The notes beneath the pieces were generated by a model that saw only the letters and a list, made by a program, of their open reading frames with translations, ran no database searches and was not told the origin of the DNA. A program made the position numbers and the translations under genes. From Flavobacterium sp. MedPE-SWcel (GTDB lineage: Bacteria > Bacteroidota > Bacteroidia > Flavobacteriales > Flavobacteriaceae), in NCBI GenBank assembly GCA_001874325.1, contig MPCW01000010.1:53679-117678 (forward strand): DNA of 64,000 nt, read 5' to 3'. This document shows positions 34,761 to 44,456 of this stretch, piece after piece; the stretch's first letter is position 1, and the number at the start of each line of letters is the position of its first letter.

Positions 34761-37157
34761 TTAAGAACCACACATTTCGCAATCATCGGGATCTGAGTTT
34801 TTAGCTCGCTCTAACATTGCCTGAAACTCTGTCGCTGGTATAGCTTCTGGTTCTGCACCAGCAGCTACAGTTACTAGCTCTTCTTTTTTATCGTTATTAA
34901 GTGTAAACTTAATTGCATCAACAGCACTCTTAGTTCTTAAATAGTACATACCTGTTTTTAAGCCGCTTTTCCATGCATAAAAATGCATTGATGTTAGCTT
35001 ACCAAAGGTAGCATTCTCCATAAACAAGTTAAGTGATTGTGATTGATCTATAAAGTAACCTCTCTGACGTGACATATCTATAATATCCTTCATACTCATT
35101 TCCCACACAGTTTTGTATAGGTCTTTTATATCTTGAGGAATTATATCTATATCTTGTATCGATCCGTTAGCTCTCATAATTTCTTGTTTCAAGCTCTCGT
35201 CCCATATTCCTAGGCGAACTAAATCATGTAATAAATGTTTGTTTACTACAATAAATTCACCCGAAAGTACTCTTCTTGTATATATATTGGATGTATAAGG
35301 CTCAAAAGCTTCATTATTACCTAATATTTGCGAAGTAGATGCTGTTGGCATAGGCGCTAGTAACAGTGAGTTTCTTACTCCATGCTCCATTACCTCTTTT
35401 CGTAATGATGACCAGTTCCAACGACCACTTAAATCATCGTCTTTAAGTCCCCAAAGGTTATACTGGAATTCTCCTTGAGATATTGGCGAACCTTCAAAAC
35501 TTGAATAAGCACCTTCTTCTTTAGCCATTTCCATACTTGCTGTAACCGATGCAAAGTAAATTGTTTCGAAAATTTCTTGATTTACTTTTTTAGCTTCTTC
35601 ACTAGTAAATGGAAGACGCATTAATATAAGTGCATCTGCAAGACCTTGAACTCCTAATCCTACTGGGCGATGACGCATATTAGAGTTTCTCGCCTCTTCT
35701 ATAGGGTAGTAATTTCTATCGATAACCTTATTAAGGTTACGTGTAATACGTTTAGTAACATCATGTAAGAATTGGTGATCGAACACTCCTTCTTTCACAA
35801 ACATTGGTAACGATATCGAAGCCAAATTACATACTGCAATCTCATCTGGAGAAGTATACTCCATAATTTCAGTACATAGGTTAGATGAACGTATTGTACC
35901 TAAATTTTTCTGATTTGATTTTCTATTTGCAGCATCTTTATAAAGCATATAAGGAAGTCCTGTCTCAATTTGAGATTCTAGAACTTTCTCCCATAGCTCA
36001 CGTGCCTTAACTGTTTTTCTACCTTTATTAGCAGCTTCATAGCCTAAGTACATTTTTTCGAACTCTTCACTATGAACATCACAAAGACCAGGACACTCAT
36101 TAGGACACATCAACGTCCAGTCTCCATCTTCTTCTACACGTTTCATAAAGAAATCAGGAATCCATAAGGCTAAGAATAAATCTCTTGCTCTCATTTCTTC
36201 CTTACCATGATTCTTTCTTAATTCAAGAAAATCAAAAACATCTGCATGCCAAGGCTCTATATAAATAGCAAAACTACCTTTTCTTTTTCCTCCACCTTGA
36301 TCTACATAACGTGCTGTATCATTAAACACACGAAGCATTGGTACAATACCATTTGATGTACCGTTTGTACCTCTAATATAAGAACCTGTAGCTCTTACAT
36401 TATGAATAGACAAACCTATACCTCCTGCTGATTGTGATATTTTTGCTGTACTCTTAAGTGTATCATATATACCATCTATACTATCATCTTTCATGGTAAG
36501 TAAGAAACATGATGACATTTGTGGTTTTGGCGTACCAGAGTTAAACAACGTAGGCGTAGCGTGAGTAAAGAATTTTTTAGACATCAGCTTATATGTTTCT
36601 AAAACTGCATCTATATCATCTAAATGAATCCCTACCGATACACGCATAAGCATATGCTGTGGTCGCTCTACTATCTTTCCGTTTATTTTAAGTAAATAAG
36701 AACGTTCTAACGTTTTAAACCCAAAATAATCGTAGTTAAAATCTCTATTATATATTATGTTAGAATCAAGAACATCAGCATTAGCCATTATAGACTGGTA
36801 CACCTCATCAGATAATAATGGGGCTTCTTTTCCTGTTCTTGGGTTCACATAATTATACATATCAGTCATTGTATCTGAGAATGACTTCTTTGTATTTTTA
36901 TGTAAGTTAGATACAGCAATACGCGCTGCTAACTGTGCATAATCTGGGTGAGTAACCGTCATGGCAGCAGCAATCTCTGCAGCCAAATTATCTAACTCAT
37001 AGGTAGTAACACCATCATATAAACCTTCTATAACTCGCATTGCCACTTTTACAGGGTCTACAAGATCGTTAAGCTCATAGCAAAGCTTTCTTACTCTATC
37101 GGTTATTTTATCGAACATTACCGGCTCTCTTCGTCCGTCTCTTTTAACTACATACAT
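34761..37157 (-). CDS. nrdA: Ribonucleoside-diphosphate reductase, alpha subunit (class I)
   Basis: Catalytic subunit reducing NDPs to dNDPs. 798 residues. The N-terminal ATP-cone (about 1-90, [20 protein letters not shown]) gives overall activity control by dATP/ATP. MSSCFLL and VCNLASISL hold the redox cysteines, and [12 protein letters not shown] has the N-C-E active-site cluster. [15 protein letters not shown] is the conserved motif near the site, with the radical-path tyrosines expected after it. The C-terminus DDCEMCGS carries the thioredoxin-reducible CXXC. It lies 60 bases after nrdB, same strand. Confidence 0.96.
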   Translation of the reverse strand: MYVVKRDGRREPVMFDKITDRVRKLCYELNDLVDPVKVAMRVIEGLYDGVTTYELDNLAAEIAAAMTVTHPDYAQLAARIAVSNLHKNTKKSFSDTMTDMYNYVNPRTGKEAPLLSDEVYQSIMANADVLDSNIIYNRDFNYDYFGFKTLERSYLLKINGKIVERPQHMLMRVSVGIHLDDIDAVLETYKLMSKKFFTHATPTLFNSGTPKPQMSSCFLLTMKDDSIDGIYDTLKSTAKISQSAGGIGLSIHNVRATGSYIRGTNGTSNGIVPMLRVFNDTARYVDQGGGKRKGSFAIYIEPWHADVFDFLELRKNHGKEEMRARDLFLALWIPDFFMKRVEEDGDWTLMCPNECPGLCDVHSEEFEKMYLGYEAANKGRKTVKARELWEKVLESQIETGLPYMLYKDAANRKSNQKNLGTIRSSNLCTEIMEYTSPDEIAVCNLASISLPMFVKEGVFDHQFLHDVTKRITRNLNKVIDRNYYPIEEARNSNMRHRPVGLGVQGLADALILMRLPFTSEEAKKVNQEIFETIYFASVTASMEMAKEEGAYSSFEGSPISQGEFQYNLWGLKDDDLSGRWNWSSLRKEVMEHGVRNSLLLAPMPTASTSQILGNNEAFEPYTSNIYTRRVLSGEFIVVNKHLLHDLVRLGIWDESLKQEIMRANGSIQDIDIIPQDIKDLYKTVWEMSMKDIIDMSRQRGYFIDQSQSLNLFMENATFGKLTSMHFYAWKSGLKTGMYYLRTKSAVDAIKFTLNNDKKEELVTVAAGAEPEAIPATEFQAMLERAKNSDPDDCEMCGS

Positions 37158-37217
37158 ATGGCAATATTTTTAGGTTAATAAATGAGCACCTCAGTACTCT
37201 CTAGGTAATAGGTTTTC

Positions 37218-38195
37218 CTAAAAATCAGCGTCAAAGCTAATTTTCTGCGCATCATCATCTTTATTAATAACACCTGCTTTTTGGTACTCAGAAACTCTCT
37301 TTTCGAAGAAGTTTGTTTTCCCTTGTAATGATATCATATCCATAAAGTCAAATGGGTTACTCGAGTTGTATTCTCTTTCGCATCCTAGCTCTACTAATAA
37401 TCTATCTGTTACAAATTCTAAATACTGTGTCATTAATGTAGAATTCATACCTATAAGACTCGCTGGCAACGACTCTGTTATAAATTCTCTCTCTATATTA
37501 AGAGCATCTATCAATATCTCTCTTATTCTTTCTGTAGGCACTTTATTTATCAAGTGGTGATTATGTAAGTGTACAGCAAAGTCACAGTGTACACCTTCAT
37601 CTCTTGATATTAACTCATTAGAGAATGTAAGCCCTGGCATAAGACCACGCTTTTTAAGCCAAAATATAGAACAAAATGCTCCTGAGAAGAAAATACCTTC
37701 TACGGCTGCAAAAGCAATAAGCCTTTCAGCAAAAGAGTCAGACTCTATCCACTTTAATGCCCAGTCTGCTTTTTTCTTAATAGCAGGAAATACTTCTAGA
37801 GCATTAAACAACTCATCTTTCTCTGCTTCATCTTTCACATAAGTATCAATCAATAAAGAATATGTTTCACTATGTATGTTTTCCATCATAATTTGGAAAC
37901 CATAGAAAAACTTAGCCTCAGCATACTGTACTTCGTTTACAAAGTTCTCTGCCAAGTTCTCATTTACAATACCATCTGATGCTGCAAAAAAAGCAAGAAT
38001 ATGCTTGATGAAGTATCTTTCTTCATCACTTAATTTATTATTCCAATCATTTAGATCTTGGTGCAAATCTATCTCTTCAGCAGTCCAAAAACTAGCCTCC
38101 ATTTTTTTATACCAGTCCCAGATATCGTGGTGTTTTATCGGGAATATTACAAATCTGTTTTTATTTTCCTGTAAAATAGGCTCAAGTGCAGACAT
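37218..38195 (-). CDS. nrdB: Ribonucleoside-diphosphate reductase, beta subunit (class I)
   Basis: Radical-bearing subunit, 325 residues, of the type close to eukaryotic R2 ([40 protein letters not shown]). Metal ligands include D74 in [12 protein letters not shown]105 and H108 in [11 protein letters not shown], and the later Glu and ISRDEGVH residues. The radical tyrosine is Y112, four residues after H108, so it looks like a normal Tyr-radical diiron enzyme. First gene of nrdB-nrdA. An imperfect palindrome sits 123 bases upstream of its ATG. Confidence 0.96.
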   Translation of the reverse strand: MSALEPILQENKNRFVIFPIKHHDIWDWYKKMEASFWTAEEIDLHQDLNDWNNKLSDEERYFIKHILAFFAASDGIVNENLAENFVNEVQYAEAKFFYGFQIMMENIHSETYSLLIDTYVKDEAEKDELFNALEVFPAIKKKADWALKWIESDSFAERLIAFAAVEGIFFSGAFCSIFWLKKRGLMPGLTFSNELISRDEGVHCDFAVHLHNHHLINKVPTERIREILIDALNIEREFITESLPASLIGMNSTLMTQYLEFVTDRLLVELGCEREYNSSNPFDFMDMISLQGKTNFFEKRVSEYQKAGVINKDDDAQKISFDADF

Positions 38196-38317
38196 ATTGT
38201 TTTGACTTTTATAGTGTTAAGGAAATTGATTTTTTCGCTAATAGGGATATACAAAGATTGGCATTTGAATTAATAAATGAAAGTCAAACTTATTCACAAT
38301 CGGCATGAGTTTTTAAC

Positions 38318-38342
38318 AACGCTGTAATATTAATACAACGTT
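38318..38342. promoter_or_regulatory. Operator-like imperfect palindrome upstream of nrdBA
   Basis: A 25-base site: AACGcTGTAa-TATTA-aTACAaCGTT, where capitals mark bases matching their reverse complement. It does not clearly fit the NrdR box. It lies between nrdB and DUF3109, which converge on neither side of it. Confidence 0.35.
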
Positions 38343-38410
38343 AAGATAACATCACAACAACTTGAAAAATAAGACTTTGCAAACAAACAAATCTTCGATA
38401 AAAAATAATT

Positions 38411-38444
38411 AAAAACCCTGAAAAAGGTTATCATTACAGGGGTT
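38411..38444 (-). terminator. Probable terminator of the DUF3109 gene
   Basis: Minus strand AACCCCTG ... CAGGGTTTTTAATTATTTTT; the stem has one bulged C and a long loop, followed by a T-rich tract. Confidence 0.45.
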
Positions 38445-38454
38445 CACGACGTTT

Positions 38455-39021
38455 TTAAAGCGTCTCGTTTCTTAAATCAGTAGCAACTTTTTCTAGCTCA
38501 TCATACCAGTCTTGACCGAACCTTCTTACAAGCGCTTCTTTCACAAATTTATACACGGGTACATTTAACTCTTTACCTAAAGTACAGGCATCGTCACATA
38601 TATCCCAGCGGTCATAATTTACCGCAGCAAACTCTGTAAAATCTTTTACTCTAATAGGGTATAAATGACATGAAACAGGTTTTTTCCAGTCTATCAAACC
38701 TTCATTATAAGCCTGTTCAATACCACAAAGCGCAGTATCCTCATCAAAAATAACATAAGCACAGTCCTTATTATCTATAAGGGGTGTTTCTAAATCACCA
38801 TCTGTACCTTTCAACCAAGTCCCTTGCTCTTCTATAGCAGCAATACCTTCTTCTCTTAAAAAAGGTTTCACTTTAGGATACACAGCTTCTATTATTTTCG
38901 TCTCTTCTTCACTAAGAGGCGCACCTGCATCACCATCTACACAACAAGCTCCTTTGCATGCCGAAAGATTGCACACAAACTCTTTTTCCAGTATGTCTTC
39001 AGAGACAATTGTTTTACCCAT
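38455..39021 (-). CDS. DUF3109 family Cys-rich protein
   Basis: 188 residues from the ATG at 39021 ([19 protein letters not shown]). The frame is open to 39069, but a TAnnTTTG element lies at 39035-39042 inside that extension. [20 protein letters not shown] is a dense cysteine cluster, followed by further Cys in [18 protein letters not shown] and [12 protein letters not shown]. The pattern resembles the YkgJ-type zinc/iron-cluster proteins. Function unknown; metal-cluster binding is likely. Confidence 0.88.
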   Translation of the reverse strand: MGKTIVSEDILEKEFVCNLSACKGACCVDGDAGAPLSEEETKIIEAVYPKVKPFLREEGIAAIEEQGTWLKGTDGDLETPLIDNKDCAYVIFDEDTALCGIEQAYNEGLIDWKKPVSCHLYPIRVKDFTEFAAVNYDRWDICDDACTLGKELNVPVYKFVKEALVRRFGQDWYDELEKVATDLRNETL

Positions 39022-39034
39022 TTGAAACATTCTG

Positions 39035-39042
39035 CAAAGATA
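39035..39042 (-). promoter_or_regulatory. Predicted -7 element of the DUF3109 gene
   Basis: Minus-strand TATCTTTG, exact consensus, 13 bases before the ATG at 39021. It supports that start over 39069. Confidence 0.4.
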
Positions 39043-39107
39043 GCTAAACTTAGCATATAAAAATATCACCCCGACGCACCCCTTATAAAAAAATAAATTA
39101 TTTTTAG

Positions 39108-39138
39108 TTGTTCGGGCTTAATATATAAGGTAATTTTG
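39108..39138 (+). promoter_or_regulatory. Promoter of the MarC-family gene
   Basis: TTG, 20 bases, TAATTTTG: a full match to the Bacteroidota -33/-7 pattern, ending 29 bases before the ATG. Confidence 0.6.
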
Positions 39139-39167
39139 CACACTTTAACACATTAAGTTTATCAGGT

Positions 39168-39743
39168 ATGGCATTCGACTGGAAAGAGATTTTTACAGTA
39201 AGTATGGTATTATTTGCTGTTATAGATATAATAGGTAGTGTACCTATTATAGTAGACTTGCGCGCAAAAGTAGGGCATATACAATCGGAAAAAGCATCTA
39301 TAGTAGCTATGGTTATTATGATTGCCTTTCTATTTGTAGGTGAAGAAATCCTTAAACTAATAGGTATTGATGCTAGCTCATTTGCTGTAGCGGGTTCTTT
39401 TGTATTATTTTTCTTAGCACTAGAAATGATCTTAGGTATACGTTTATATAAAGATGATGACCCTAGTACGGCATCTATAGTACCTATAGCCTTCCCGCTT
39501 ATTGCAGGAGCTGGTACCATGACAACTATATTATCGCTAAAATCAGAGTTTGCCACAATAAACATTATTGCAGCAATTATTGTAAATATTATAGTAGTAT
39601 ATGCTGTATTAAAATCATCTGGTAAAATAGAAAAAGCCTTAGGCGCAAACGGTCTTGGTGTTATACGTAAAGTATTTGGAGTAATTCTTTTAGCTATCGC
39701 TGTTAAATTATTCGCTAACAATGTTAAAGACTTATTTCTATAA
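39168..39743 (+). CDS. MarC family integral membrane protein
   Basis: 191 residues with six predicted membrane helices. Family features are FAVIDIIGSVPIIVDLRAKVG near the N-terminus and IAFPLIAGAGTMTTIL in the middle. Despite the name, a role in antibiotic resistance is not supported for the family and its function is unknown. A long open frame on the opposite strand (39104-39721) mirrors it and is not a gene. Confidence 0.92.
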   Translation: MAFDWKEIFTVSMVLFAVIDIIGSVPIIVDLRAKVGHIQSEKASIVAMVIMIAFLFVGEEILKLIGIDASSFAVAGSFVLFFLALEMILGIRLYKDDDPSTASIVPIAFPLIAGAGTMTTILSLKSEFATINIIAAIIVNIIVVYAVLKSSGKIEKALGANGLGVIRKVFGVILLAIAVKLFANNVKDLFL

Positions 39744-39755
39744 CATCCTATTTAT

Positions 39756-39763
39756 TATTTTTG
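39756..39763 (+). promoter_or_regulatory. Predicted -7 element of the small membrane gene
   Basis: TATTTTTG, exact consensus, 46 bases before the ATG at 39810. Confidence 0.35.
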
Positions 39764-39809
39764 CATTTGTTTATCAATTAAATACGCTTCAATTTAAAGT
39801 AGATTTTCA

Positions 39810-40007
39810 ATGAAATTTTTTATTTATACTCTTATCGTTCTTGCTTTAGGACTTATTATCTTTAATATTACCATTTTAGATTTCAACAACATTCTAGAAG
39901 GAAATAGTTTAATAGCACTTATAGGTATTATAGCATCTTTATGTGCTGTATGCATATTGCTAATACTTAAGACATCTAAAAGTATTGAAGAAAAAACAAG
40001 ACGATAA
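39810..40007 (+). CDS. Small two-helix membrane protein
   Basis: 65 residues. Membrane helices at about 3-22 (FIYTLIVLALGLIIFNITIL) and 36-54 (IALIGIIASLCAVCILLIL), then a charged tail KTSKSIEEKTRR. No known family. It ends four bases before the favoured ATG of the flavoprotein gene, so the two form a unit. Confidence 0.7.
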   Translation: MKFFIYTLIVLALGLIIFNITILDFNNILEGNSLIALIGIIASLCAVCILLILKTSKSIEEKTRR

Positions 40008-40011
40008 ATTT

Positions 40012-40623
40012 ATGCTTGATACATTAATAATAGGTGGTGGAGTTTCGGGAGTATCATGCGCTCTTGTACTAGGCTCTGCAAAACCTAAACCATATGCCGA
40101 AGACAAAAAAATAGCTATAATTACGCATCAAAAAAATACTGCGTTACAAAATGCTGTGTTTAATAACGCTTACGGTATACCTCAAGGCAAACTAGGTAAA
40201 GAGTTAATGACAGAAAGTCTAGCTCATCTAACAGAAGTATACCCACATGTAACGCAAATAGCTAATGAAAAGGTTATGAAAGTAGAAGGTACTACCGGAA
40301 ACTTTACCGTTACAACTAACAAAAACACTTATACAACAAAAGTAATAGTAGTCGCTATAGGCTCTGCTTCTACTTTTGATATTGAAGGGTTAAATCAATA
40401 CATTATACCTCACGGAAAAGCATTATCTACAAAAAACAGAGTGGAGTTAAAAAACAACGACCACCTTGTTACTGATGGCATATATGCAACAGGTACTCTT
40501 GCAGGCTGGCGTAGTCAACTTGCTATAGCTTCTGGTAGTGGTGCAGCAGTAGCTACTGATATTCTTACTTTATGGAATAACGGCATCCCATCTCAGCACC
40601 ATGATCGTATCCCTAAAGAATAA
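40012..40623 (+). CDS. FAD-dependent oxidoreductase fragment-like protein (thioredoxin reductase-related)
   Basis: 204 residues from the ATG at 40012 (MLDTLIIGGGVSGVSCALVL); an in-frame start at 39985 would overlap the previous gene. The dinucleotide-binding GGGVSGVS, the VVAIGSAS strand and the C-terminal DGIYATGTLAGWRSQLAIAS with GSGAAVATDIL are the two halves of the FAD domain of thioredoxin reductase-like proteins. The NADPH-binding insert and the CXXC are absent, so the protein is about two-thirds of the usual length. It may rely on another reductase. There is no frameshift in view, so this is a compact form rather than a broken gene. Confidence 0.8.
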   Translation: MLDTLIIGGGVSGVSCALVLGSAKPKPYAEDKKIAIITHQKNTALQNAVFNNAYGIPQGKLGKELMTESLAHLTEVYPHVTQIANEKVMKVEGTTGNFTVTTNKNTYTTKVIVVAIGSASTFDIEGLNQYIIPHGKALSTKNRVELKNNDHLVTDGIYATGTLAGWRSQLAIASGSGAAVATDILTLWNNGIPSQHHDRIPKE

Positions 40624-40654
40624 ACAACCTTTCTAAATATTTCAAGAAACGGGC

Positions 40655-41962
40655 TTATTTCTCAATTACACCATAGAACCTATTGAATATAACACAGGCT
40701 GTCAAATCGCCAGTTACATTTACAGCCGTTCTAAACATTCCTAAAATACGGTCGATACCTATAATAATTATTAAACCATCAACTGGAATTCCTGCACCTT
40801 GAAGCACTGAAGCTAAAATAATAACACCTCCACCGGGAATAGCTGGTGTACCTATAGATGCTGCTACAACTGTAGCTGTTATCAACACTATATTCACCAA
40901 AGAAAGTTCTATACCATAAGCTTGCGACATAAATATAGCTGTTACACATTGAAATAGCGCTGTACCATCCATGTTTATAGTTGCACCAATAGGCACAACA
41001 AAGTCACTTATATTTGAGGAAACTTCTAGTTTTTCATCAGCTGTTTTCATTGATAGTGGCATTACTGCTGCTGAACTCGCAGTTGAAAATGCTAATAATT
41101 GAGGTTCACGTATTGCTCTTAAAAATTTTAATGGGTTTTTTAATGTAAATACAAAAACCATCAATAAATAAAACACTACTAAAAAAAACAATCCCAACAT
41201 TACCACTAACATATAGTAACCTAAACCAAAAAATATTTCTACTCCTATTCTAGATAGCAAAGCTGCCATTAAACCAAATACAGCATAAGGCACAAGCATC
41301 ATTGCCCACGAAACTACAATCATACAGATTTTTTGAATAGCCTCTATAAAACGAATAATTGGTTTTGCTGTAACTTGATTAAGCTGTGTTATTGCTACTC
41401 CAATTATTATTGTAAATATTACCACCCCAAGCATTTCACCTGTTAAAATAGACTCTAACGGGTTATTAGGTATTAAACTTGATATTCTCTCTGGAATATT
41501 CTCTACAAGATTGGTCTTCTGGTTAGCCTGAACTATCTGTTCTCCTCCACTACTAGGGAAACCTCCTAACTTAAAGATATACTGCCCTGGTTTCATTATA
41601 AGTGTAACTAATAGACCTATAACAATAGCTACAACCGTAGTAAAAACAAAATACAATAATAACCTTACTCCAAAAGTTTTAAGATTTTCTGATGTATTAC
41701 TTATAATACCCGAAATTATCGATGCAAACACTAGAGGAATCATAATCATTTGCACCAATCGCATAAAAACTTGCCCCGGTAAATCTAACCAACTAGCTAA
41801 AGAGGTACTAAAACTTTCTGAAACAAACCCTGTAGATGGGTTAATAACAACACCTAACCCAGCACCTATAATTAAACCTATAATTACCTTAAGCCATAAA
41901 CGTCCTTTTAGTAAATGATCTAAATATTGAGATAAATTATTTAATGGAGTAACTTCTAACAT
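40655..41962 (-). CDS. Dicarboxylate/amino acid:cation symporter (DAACS family)
   Basis: 435 residues from the ATG at 41962 (MLEVTPLNNLSQYLDHLLKG). The frame is open to 41983, but that codon lies inside a perfect -7 element. Eight membrane helices and two hairpin loops are expected. Conserved motifs are FSTASSAAVMPLSM (HP1 serine-rich), ATINMDGTALFQ (the NMDGT sodium/aspartate site) and IGTPAIPGGGVIILASVL (HP2). It likely takes up glutamate, aspartate or C4-dicarboxylates with Na+ or H+. Confidence 0.93.
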   Translation of the reverse strand: MLEVTPLNNLSQYLDHLLKGRLWLKVIIGLIIGAGLGVVINPSTGFVSESFSTSLASWLDLPGQVFMRLVQMIMIPLVFASIISGIISNTSENLKTFGVRLLLYFVFTTVVAIVIGLLVTLIMKPGQYIFKLGGFPSSGGEQIVQANQKTNLVENIPERISSLIPNNPLESILTGEMLGVVIFTIIIGVAITQLNQVTAKPIIRFIEAIQKICMIVVSWAMMLVPYAVFGLMAALLSRIGVEIFFGLGYYMLVVMLGLFFLVVFYLLMVFVFTLKNPLKFLRAIREPQLLAFSTASSAAVMPLSMKTADEKLEVSSNISDFVVPIGATINMDGTALFQCVTAIFMSQAYGIELSLVNIVLITATVVAASIGTPAIPGGGVIILASVLQGAGIPVDGLIIIIGIDRILGMFRTAVNVTGDLTACVIFNRFYGVIEK

Positions 41963-41980
41963 AATTAGCAGGATAGGTAT

Positions 41981-41988
41981 CAAATATA
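41981..41988 (-). promoter_or_regulatory. Predicted -7 element of the symporter gene
   Basis: Minus-strand TATATTTG, exact consensus, 18 bases before the ATG at 41962. Confidence 0.4.
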
Positions 41989-41997
41989 TTTTACACT

Positions 41998-42025
41998 AAA
42001 AAAAGCCTCTATTTACAAGGAGGCT
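41998..42025 (-). terminator. Terminator of the HMA-protein gene
   Basis: Minus strand AGCCTC-loop-GAGGCT followed by seven T's; it closes the deaminase-protease-HMA gene run. Confidence 0.7.
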
Positions 42026-42061
42026 CTTTCTTTATTTCATTATTAATAGTAACAGATTATA

Positions 42062-42421
42062 TTAAATCTTACAACAACCATCTAGCTTATCATAAGCGTC
42101 TGGATCTGCTTTAATGTCATCTGCATCATACCCTAACTTACTAATAGCCGTTTTTATAGTCGCTAAATCCGTTTTTCTACTATTATAAGTTACTTTAATG
42201 GTCATCTCCTCTTCATTTAGCGTCACCATCTGTACACCTTTTTCTCTCAATAGTTTTTTATCGAAAAGTTCCCCACATGTTTCACAAACCTTACAATGAT
42301 TGCATGAAATAGCTGTTTTTAAAATAGCCGTCTGGATTTTTCCTTTTCTCTGTGCATTAGCTGTGGTGCTAGCACAAACTAACATCAGCACAACAAATAA
42401 CGATTTAAGTAATGTTTTCAT
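42062..42421 (-). CDS. Exported HMA-domain protein with a CXXC ladder
   Basis: 119 residues from the ATG at 42421 (MKTLLKSLFVVLM). A Sec signal ends at about residue 24 (TTANAQ). The metal loop is C40-N-H-C43-K-V-C46-E-T-C49: three overlapping CXXC motifs where normal HMA domains have one. The C-terminus DGCCKI adds a vicinal pair. The fold otherwise fits HMA (VQMVTLNEEEMTIKVTYN, ISKLGYDADDIKADPDAYDK). A periplasmic copper- or zinc-binding protein is likely. It follows the C-terminal protease gene and may also have its own promoter (42437-42444). Confidence 0.88.
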   Translation of the reverse strand: MKTLLKSLFVVLMLVCASTTANAQRKGKIQTAILKTAISCNHCKVCETCGELFDKKLLREKGVQMVTLNEEEMTIKVTYNSRKTDLATIKTAISKLGYDADDIKADPDAYDKLDGCCKI

Positions 42422-42436
42422 CTCTATAGTTTTATC

Positions 42437-42444
42437 CAAAAATA
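42437..42444 (-). promoter_or_regulatory. Predicted -7 element of the CXXC-ladder HMA gene
   Basis: Minus-strand TATTTTTG, 15 bases before the ATG at 42421, which fixes that start over 42439. Confidence 0.4.
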
Positions 42445-42451
42445 CAAATAC

Positions 42452-44023
42452 TTACTGTTTAAGCACAGTTTTCACCATATTATCTTCTTTTAGTAGAATT
42501 TGATAATATGTTTTTTCATCTAACATTTGCCTAGTAAACTCTGCTGTTAAATAATACTTTATTTTTTGCTTATGCTTCTTTAAAGGCAGTATCAAACCAC
42601 TTTTAGCAATATATTTTTCAAAGGCAACATAGTAACTATCATCAGTTGTTATCTTATCACTTATCTCTTGAGCGGTAAACCCTTCAAATACCTTTCTTTC
42701 AACATCAAGCTGCTCAAACACAAAGTAACTAACAAGCCCCGATTTCATCACCATAGTGATAGCTTCATCACCATGCTCCCCTTCCATTGGCACAAAAACA
42801 TCTGGTATAATACCTCCCCCACCATATACTGTTCTACCTCTAAGAGTTTTATACTTTAATGTATCAGCTACTTTTATACTATCCGCGGCATAAAGCTCCC
42901 CGTTTTCATATCGTTTCTGAAAATCATTAAAATAGGCATCTCCTCCATCAGCATAACTTCGTTGTATAGAACGTCCCGAAGGCGTATAATAACGTGCTAC
43001 TGTAAGCCTTACTGCGCTACCATCACCTAAAGGCATTTCACGCTGTACTAGACCTTTACCAAAAGATCGTCTACCCACAATAGTACCTCTATCGTTATCT
43101 TGTATAGCTCCTGCTAATATTTCACTTGCCGAAGCACTATTTTCATTAATTAATACATATACTTTACCATCTTCGAAAATCCCATCATTGGTCGCATATG
43201 TTATATTCTCACGGTTTTTCTTATTCTTTGTTTTTACAATTACCAAGTCGTCTTTTAATAAATCATCAGCAATATCTACTGCTTTTTCAAGGTAACCTCC
43301 ACCGTTATCACGTAAATCTAATATTAGTGTTTTAGCACCCTCTTTTTTAATATAGAGTAATGCTTCACGAAATTCATCATAAGTAGTTTCAGCAAAACGG
43401 TTTATTTTTATATAACCTACCTCATCATCTGCCATAACCCCAACATCTACACTCTTTATAGGTATAATGTCACGTACAAGATTTACTTTAAATTCTCTGT
43501 CTTCACTTTTTCTAAAAACCGTCAATGTTAACTCAGATCCTCTTTCTCCTTTTAATTGCGTAAATAAACTATCCGTAGGTAATTCTCTACCAAATAACTG
43601 ACTGTTATCTGCATAAAGAATGCGATCACCCGATTTTATACCTGCCTTTTCTGACGGTCCTCCTGCTATTGGCTTTATAACCGCAACAGAATCTTTATAC
43701 ATATAGAAGTTAACTCCAATACCTACAAAATCACCCTTCATGCTTTGGGTAACAGCTTCCATCTCGTTTTTATCGATATATACCGAATGTGGATCTAGCT
43801 TTTCTAATATACTATTTACTGTAAGATCTACAATAGAGTCAGCATCAACATCTTCTACATACTCACTCTCTATAAAATCCATAAGCTTATTCAGCTTTGT
43901 CTTTTTAGAGCTCAATAGCATACCGCGCTGCTCATCTGGAAAGTTTAAAAAACTCCCTAATAACAATCCAACAGCCATAAAGGTTGCAAGAAGTAATGGT
44001 ATGTATATTTTTTTGATTTTCAT
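42452..44023 (-). CDS. C-terminal processing peptidase (S41 family)
   Basis: Periplasmic tail-specific serine protease, 523 residues. An N-terminal membrane anchor or signal (about 6-26) precedes a PDZ domain (about 95-175, GPSEKAGIKSGDRILYADNS). The S41 catalytic core has LILDLRDNGGGYLEKAV, NENSASASEILAGAIQDN (catalytic Ser) and GRRSFGKGLVQ (catalytic Lys). The C-terminal about 150 residues form an extension. Starts one base after the deaminase gene ends, so translationally linked to it. Confidence 0.94.
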   Translation of the reverse strand: MKIKKIYIPLLLATFMAVGLLLGSFLNFPDEQRGMLLSSKKTKLNKLMDFIESEYVEDVDADSIVDLTVNSILEKLDPHSVYIDKNEMEAVTQSMKGDFVGIGVNFYMYKDSVAVIKPIAGGPSEKAGIKSGDRILYADNSQLFGRELPTDSLFTQLKGERGSELTLTVFRKSEDREFKVNLVRDIIPIKSVDVGVMADDEVGYIKINRFAETTYDEFREALLYIKKEGAKTLILDLRDNGGGYLEKAVDIADDLLKDDLVIVKTKNKKNRENITYATNDGIFEDGKVYVLINENSASASEILAGAIQDNDRGTIVGRRSFGKGLVQREMPLGDGSAVRLTVARYYTPSGRSIQRSYADGGDAYFNDFQKRYENGELYAADSIKVADTLKYKTLRGRTVYGGGGIIPDVFVPMEGEHGDEAITMVMKSGLVSYFVFEQLDVERKVFEGFTAQEISDKITTDDSYYVAFEKYIAKSGLILPLKKHKQKIKYYLTAEFTRQMLDEKTYYQILLKEDNMVKTVLKQ

Positions 44024-44024
44024 T

Positions 44025-44456
44025 TTATGAATCTAAATCTGGTATACACACTACTGCGACACCTGCACGCTGTAAAAAATCGACACCTGAATTATCTTTA
44101 TAACCATCTTTGTACACCACACGCTTTATACCTGACTGATGAATGAGTTTACTACAGTCTTTACATGGGGACATCGTGATATATAGTGTTGCATTTTCAC
44201 ACGATTGTGTTGAACGGGCAACTTTTAAAATAGCATTAGCCTCTGCGTGTAAAACATACCATTTAGTTAGGTTCTCATCATCTTCACAGCAGTTTTCAAA
44301 CCCCGATGGTGTGCCGTTATAACCATCAGATATTATCATTCTATCTTTAACAATAATTGCACCAACTTTTTTACGGTTACAATACGATAGTTGGCTCCAT
44401 TCTCTTGCTATTCTTAAATAAGCCTTGTCGTACTTATTTAGTTTTTCGTCTTCCAT
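44025..44456 (-). CDS. Deoxycytidylate deaminase (dCMP deaminase, ComEB-like)
   Basis: Zinc deaminase making dUMP from dCMP for thymidylate synthesis. 143 residues. VLHAEANAIL carries H70 and E72, and MSPCKDCSKLI carries C98 and C101. SDGYNGTPSGFENCCED is the family substrate loop. First gene of a run with the S41 protease and the HMA protein. A TAnnTTTG element (44476-44483, minus strand) is 19 bases upstream. Confidence 0.94.
   Translation of the reverse strand: MEDEKLNKYDKAYLRIAREWSQLSYCNRKKVGAIIVKDRMIISDGYNGTPSGFENCCEDDENLTKWYVLHAEANAILKVARSTQSCENATLYITMSPCKDCSKLIHQSGIKRVVYKDGYKDNSGVDFLQRAGVAVVCIPDLDS

Noticed and set aside
39104..39721. 205-residue open frame on the minus strand
   Set aside because: It is the mirror of marC; the plus-strand product has the MarC motifs and a promoter, while the minus-strand product is a low-complexity Ile/Ala/Asn-rich string.
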